DNA of 64,000 nucleotides from Acridotheres tristis (taxonomy: Eukaryota; Chordata; Aves; Passeriformes; Sturnidae), in contig CM072887.1 in assembly GCA_037013685.1 (NCBI GenBank), positions 88,370,347 to 88,434,346 on the forward strand, written 5' to 3'. Under the pieces are notes generated by a model. It had not been told where the DNA came from, ran no database searches, and worked only from the letters and a program-made list of their open reading frames with translations. Numbering within the stretch: the stretch's first letter is position 1; every line of letters begins with the position of its first letter. Below are positions 63,610-64,000 of this stretch, in pieces. Both the position numbers and the translations under genes were made by a program.

Positions 63610-64000
63610 TTACTTGTTTTTGTGTAGGAAGTTCCCAAACTTTTGCATAAATCCTCTCAGCTTGTTTTCATTAGGCTGCAATGGGTGGTAAGCAGTAGAG
63701 TTGTAGCTGACCATGTGATTACTCCTGCCATAATTATTCCCTAAGGTTTTACTTTTGATATCTGATAGATGTGAAGTGCTGTTGGCTGCATTTCCTGCAG
63801 GTTGGCTGGCATTTTCTATCTTACAGAATGGCTCAAAACGACTATAAACACGCCTTTCACTCAAACGAGATCTCAGCTCTTCTTGGCGCTTTGAGCTTGC
63901 CAGCTGTGGTGTCATTGAACTTGCTCTTTGGAGAGCAGAAACAGGAGCACTTTCAGAAGTAGCATTTGTGGAGATTTCCTTTGCATCTTGATACTGAATC
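63610..64000 (-). CDS. 3'-terminal coding exon of an unidentified host gene (partial)
   Basis: The minus-strand frame is open from the window edge to a TAA at 63610-63612, giving 129 residues; base 64000 belongs to the preceding codon or to an intron. The first Met inside it (63915) is not a likely start, because the frame stays open upstream with similar Ser/Thr/Ala-rich composition. Visible parts: a Ser/Ala-rich stretch, a charged patch RQEELRSRLSERRVYSRFEP (about residues 38-57), a low-complexity Asn/Ser region, then a basic C-terminus KLRGFMQKFGNFLHKNK that could form a short amphipathic helix. There is no transmembrane segment, zinc finger or catalytic motif. The mixed composition differs from the AT-rich chance frames of the window. 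If the exon begins inside the window, the CAG at 63994-63996 could be the end of an acceptor, but its pyrimidine tract is out of view. I do not recognise the family. A cytoplasmic or membrane-adjacent tail is inference only. Confidence 0.78.
   Translation of the reverse strand, partial: IQYQDAKEISTNATSESAPVSALQRASSMTPQLASSKRQEELRSRLSERRVYSRFEPFCKIENASQPAGNAANSTSHLSDIKSKTLGNNYGRSNHMVSYNSTAYHPLQPNENKLRGFMQKFGNFLHKNK

Noticed and set aside
63771..63962. 63-codon plus-strand frame opposite the terminal exon
   Set aside because: It is the shadow of the better supported minus-strand coding frame.
1..64000. CRISPR arrays, tRNA/rRNA genes, prokaryotic operons, proviral gag/pol/env genes
   Set aside because: No regular short repeats with spacers, cloverleaf signatures, rRNA sequence, ribosome-binding-site-led gene clusters or retroviral internal genes were recognised by eye.

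Overview
This window looks like nuclear DNA from a bird. Overall it is AT-rich and gene-poor. Its recognisable repeats are typical avian ones: many 5'-truncated CR1 LINE fragments on both strands, including the diagnostic CR1 3' tail, plus solitary LTRs resembling avian ERVL and class II (ERVK-like) elements. No bacterial-style operons, CRISPR arrays, tRNA or rRNA genes were seen. Species cannot be assigned from sequence alone; family names come from recalled avian repeat patterns and were not checked against a library.

Only one stretch is supported as a host gene. The last 390 bases, on the minus strand, are the 3'-terminal coding exon of a gene whose body lies beyond the right edge. It encodes 129 visible residues ending in a basic, amphipathic tail, followed leftward by an AT-rich presumptive 3' UTR. 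I do not recognise the protein.

Layout: 1-4447 unique AT-rich DNA; 4448-5204 LTR-like segment (minus); 10250-11190 two opposed CR1 pieces; 12670-13966 CpG-dense ERVL-like solo LTR (plus); 14438-15021 CR1 (plus); 16142-17645 CR1 (minus) split by a 656-bp solo LTR with a perfect 6-bp target duplication; 20780-21600 GC-richer block of unknown origin; 22915-24082 CR1 (plus); 25568-27060 two CR1 copies in opposite orientation; 30267-31251 ERVL-like LTR with an internal five-unit repeat; 36891-36944 and 44520-44775 CR1 tails (plus); 47090-47640 GC-richer block; 54931-54990 CR1 tail (minus); 57984-59078 CR1 with reverse-transcriptase remnants (plus); 63610-64000 the terminal exon.

The other open frames are short and are best explained as chance frames or as broken CR1 and LTR sequence. 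No new multi-gene system is visible. The points most worth checking are the identity of the terminal-exon gene, the nested LTR with its intact duplication, the CpG-dense LTR as a possible promoter, a 37-bp exact direct repeat 1.9 kb apart, and several perfect hairpins.
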